Positions 5,652-6,253 of a stretch of 6,253 nucleotides of DNA are shown here, piece by piece; positions within the stretch are counted from its first letter, which is position 1, and every line of letters starts with the position of its first letter. Made by a program: the position numbers and the translations under genes. The stretch is from Deltaproteobacteria bacterium. Its GTDB lineage: Bacteria > Desulfobacterota > Desulfarculia > Desulfarculales > Desulfarculaceae. The notes beneath the pieces are model-generated. The model did no database searches and had not been told where the DNA came from. It saw only the letters and a program-made list of their open reading frames with translations. The stretch spans positions 1 to 6,253 of the forward strand of contig JAKAGJ010000144.1 in the NCBI GenBank assembly GCA_021815655.1, given 5' to 3'.

Positions 5652-6253
5652 ATGATACCCATAGCCAAACCCAGCGTGGGGGACGAGGAGGCCCGGGCGG
5701 TGGCCGAAGTGATCGCCTCGGGCTGGCTGACCCAGGGTCCCCGGGTCAAGCGCTTCGAGGACGAGTTCGCCGCCTATCTGGGCGCGCCCCTGGCCTGCGC
5801 CGTGTCGAGCTGCACCACCGCCCTGCACCTGGCCCTCAAGGCCGTGGGCGTGCGTCCGGGCAACGTGGTGCTCACCGTGAGCCACTCCTTCATCGCCACG
5901 GCCAACGCGGTGCGCCACTGCGCGGCCGAGCCGGTCTTTCTGGACATCGACCCGGCCACCTACAACCTCTCGCCAACGGCCCTGGCGGCCTTCCTGGACA
6001 AGCACTGCCAGGTTCGCGAGGGCGGCGTCTACCTCAAGGACGCGGCGGCGCTCGCCCGGGGCGAGTCGCCCCTGGCCTGGCTGCCCGCCGGCCAGGGCCC
6101 CCAGTGGGCACGGGTGGCGGCGGTGTTGGCCGTGCACCAGATGGGCATGCCCTGCGACCTGGCGGCCATCCTGGCCCTGTGCCGGGCCCACGGCCTGCCC
6201 CTGGTGGAGGACGCGGCCTGCGCCATCGGCAGCCAGTGGTCCCCGGACAACGG
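5652..6253 (+). CDS. Second DegT/DnrJ/EryC1/StrS aminotransferase, 3' end cut by the window edge
   Basis: Two hundred codons are visible from ATG 5652 and the frame is open at the edge. Family marks: IAKPSVGDEEARAV at the N-terminus, SGWLTQGPRVKRFE (23-36), SSCTTALHLAL (52-62) for PLP phosphate binding, the SHSFIATANA segment (77-86) and VEDAACAIGS (185-194) with Asp187 for the pyridine nitrogen. The Schiff-base lysine should lie just past the edge. Unlike the first aminotransferase, it has an extra stretch of roughly 35-40 residues (about 116-157) between the NLSP strand and the AVHQMGMPCDL strand. The two are clearly different subfamilies, not a duplication. It starts 10 bases after the epimerase stop with only a weak ribosome binding site, so coupling is likely. 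A second aminated position or a second amino sugar is the natural inference; 4-amination is possible but not shown. Confidence 0.9.
   Translation, partial: MIPIAKPSVGDEEARAVAEVIASGWLTQGPRVKRFEDEFAAYLGAPLACAVSSCTTALHLALKAVGVRPGNVVLTVSHSFIATANAVRHCAAEPVFLDIDPATYNLSPTALAAFLDKHCQVREGGVYLKDAAALARGESPLAWLPAGQGPQWARVAAVLAVHQMGMPCDLAAILALCRAHGLPLVEDAACAIGSQWSPDN

Noticed and set aside
3562..6253. The two aminotransferases as a recent tandem duplication
   Set aside because: They differ in N-terminal motif, active-site sequence and a long insert, so they are separate subfamilies.

Overview
The window is very GC-rich, with third codon positions almost always G or C from about position 280 onward, and every gene lies on the + strand. 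It reads as a piece of a surface-polysaccharide or glycan locus from a high-GC bacterium. A member of the former Deltaproteobacteria would fit the style of the proteins, but nothing here fixes the taxonomy.

Left part (1-1871). An open frame enters from the left edge. Its first ~44 codons are unmistakably an internal piece of hydroxymethylbilane synthase (HemC, haem biosynthesis). With no stop, the same frame then becomes an integral membrane protein with about seven hydrophobic segments, a soluble domain and a TPR-like tail. The HemC part is cut off before its cofactor-binding cysteine domain, so this is a fusion, a gene remnant or an assembly chimera. Two bases after its stop comes a small four-helix EamA/SMR-type protein resembling ArnE, a subunit type used to flip lipid-linked sugars.

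Gap (1872-2013). It holds a strong GC hairpin without a U-tract, followed by a plausible sigma70-type promoter (TTGACT, 17 bases, TAATGT).

Right part (2014-6253). A tightly packed co-directional operon for a modified nucleotide sugar: a Gfo/Idh/MocA sugar dehydrogenase, a left-handed beta-helix N-acetyltransferase, a PLP-dependent sugar aminotransferase, an extended-SDR epimerase, and a second, different aminotransferase cut by the right edge. Junctions are a 34-base gap, a 4-base ATGA overlap, an 11-base overlap and a 10-base gap. The first three enzymes make a logical chain (oxidise a ring carbon to a ketone, transaminate it, acetylate the amine), as in the WbpB-WbpE-WbpD route to 3-acetamido sugars. 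The epimerase could change the ring configuration, and the second aminotransferase suggests a second amino group. The final sugar cannot be named from this window.

No tRNA, rRNA, CRISPR array, insertion sequence or long repeat was seen.
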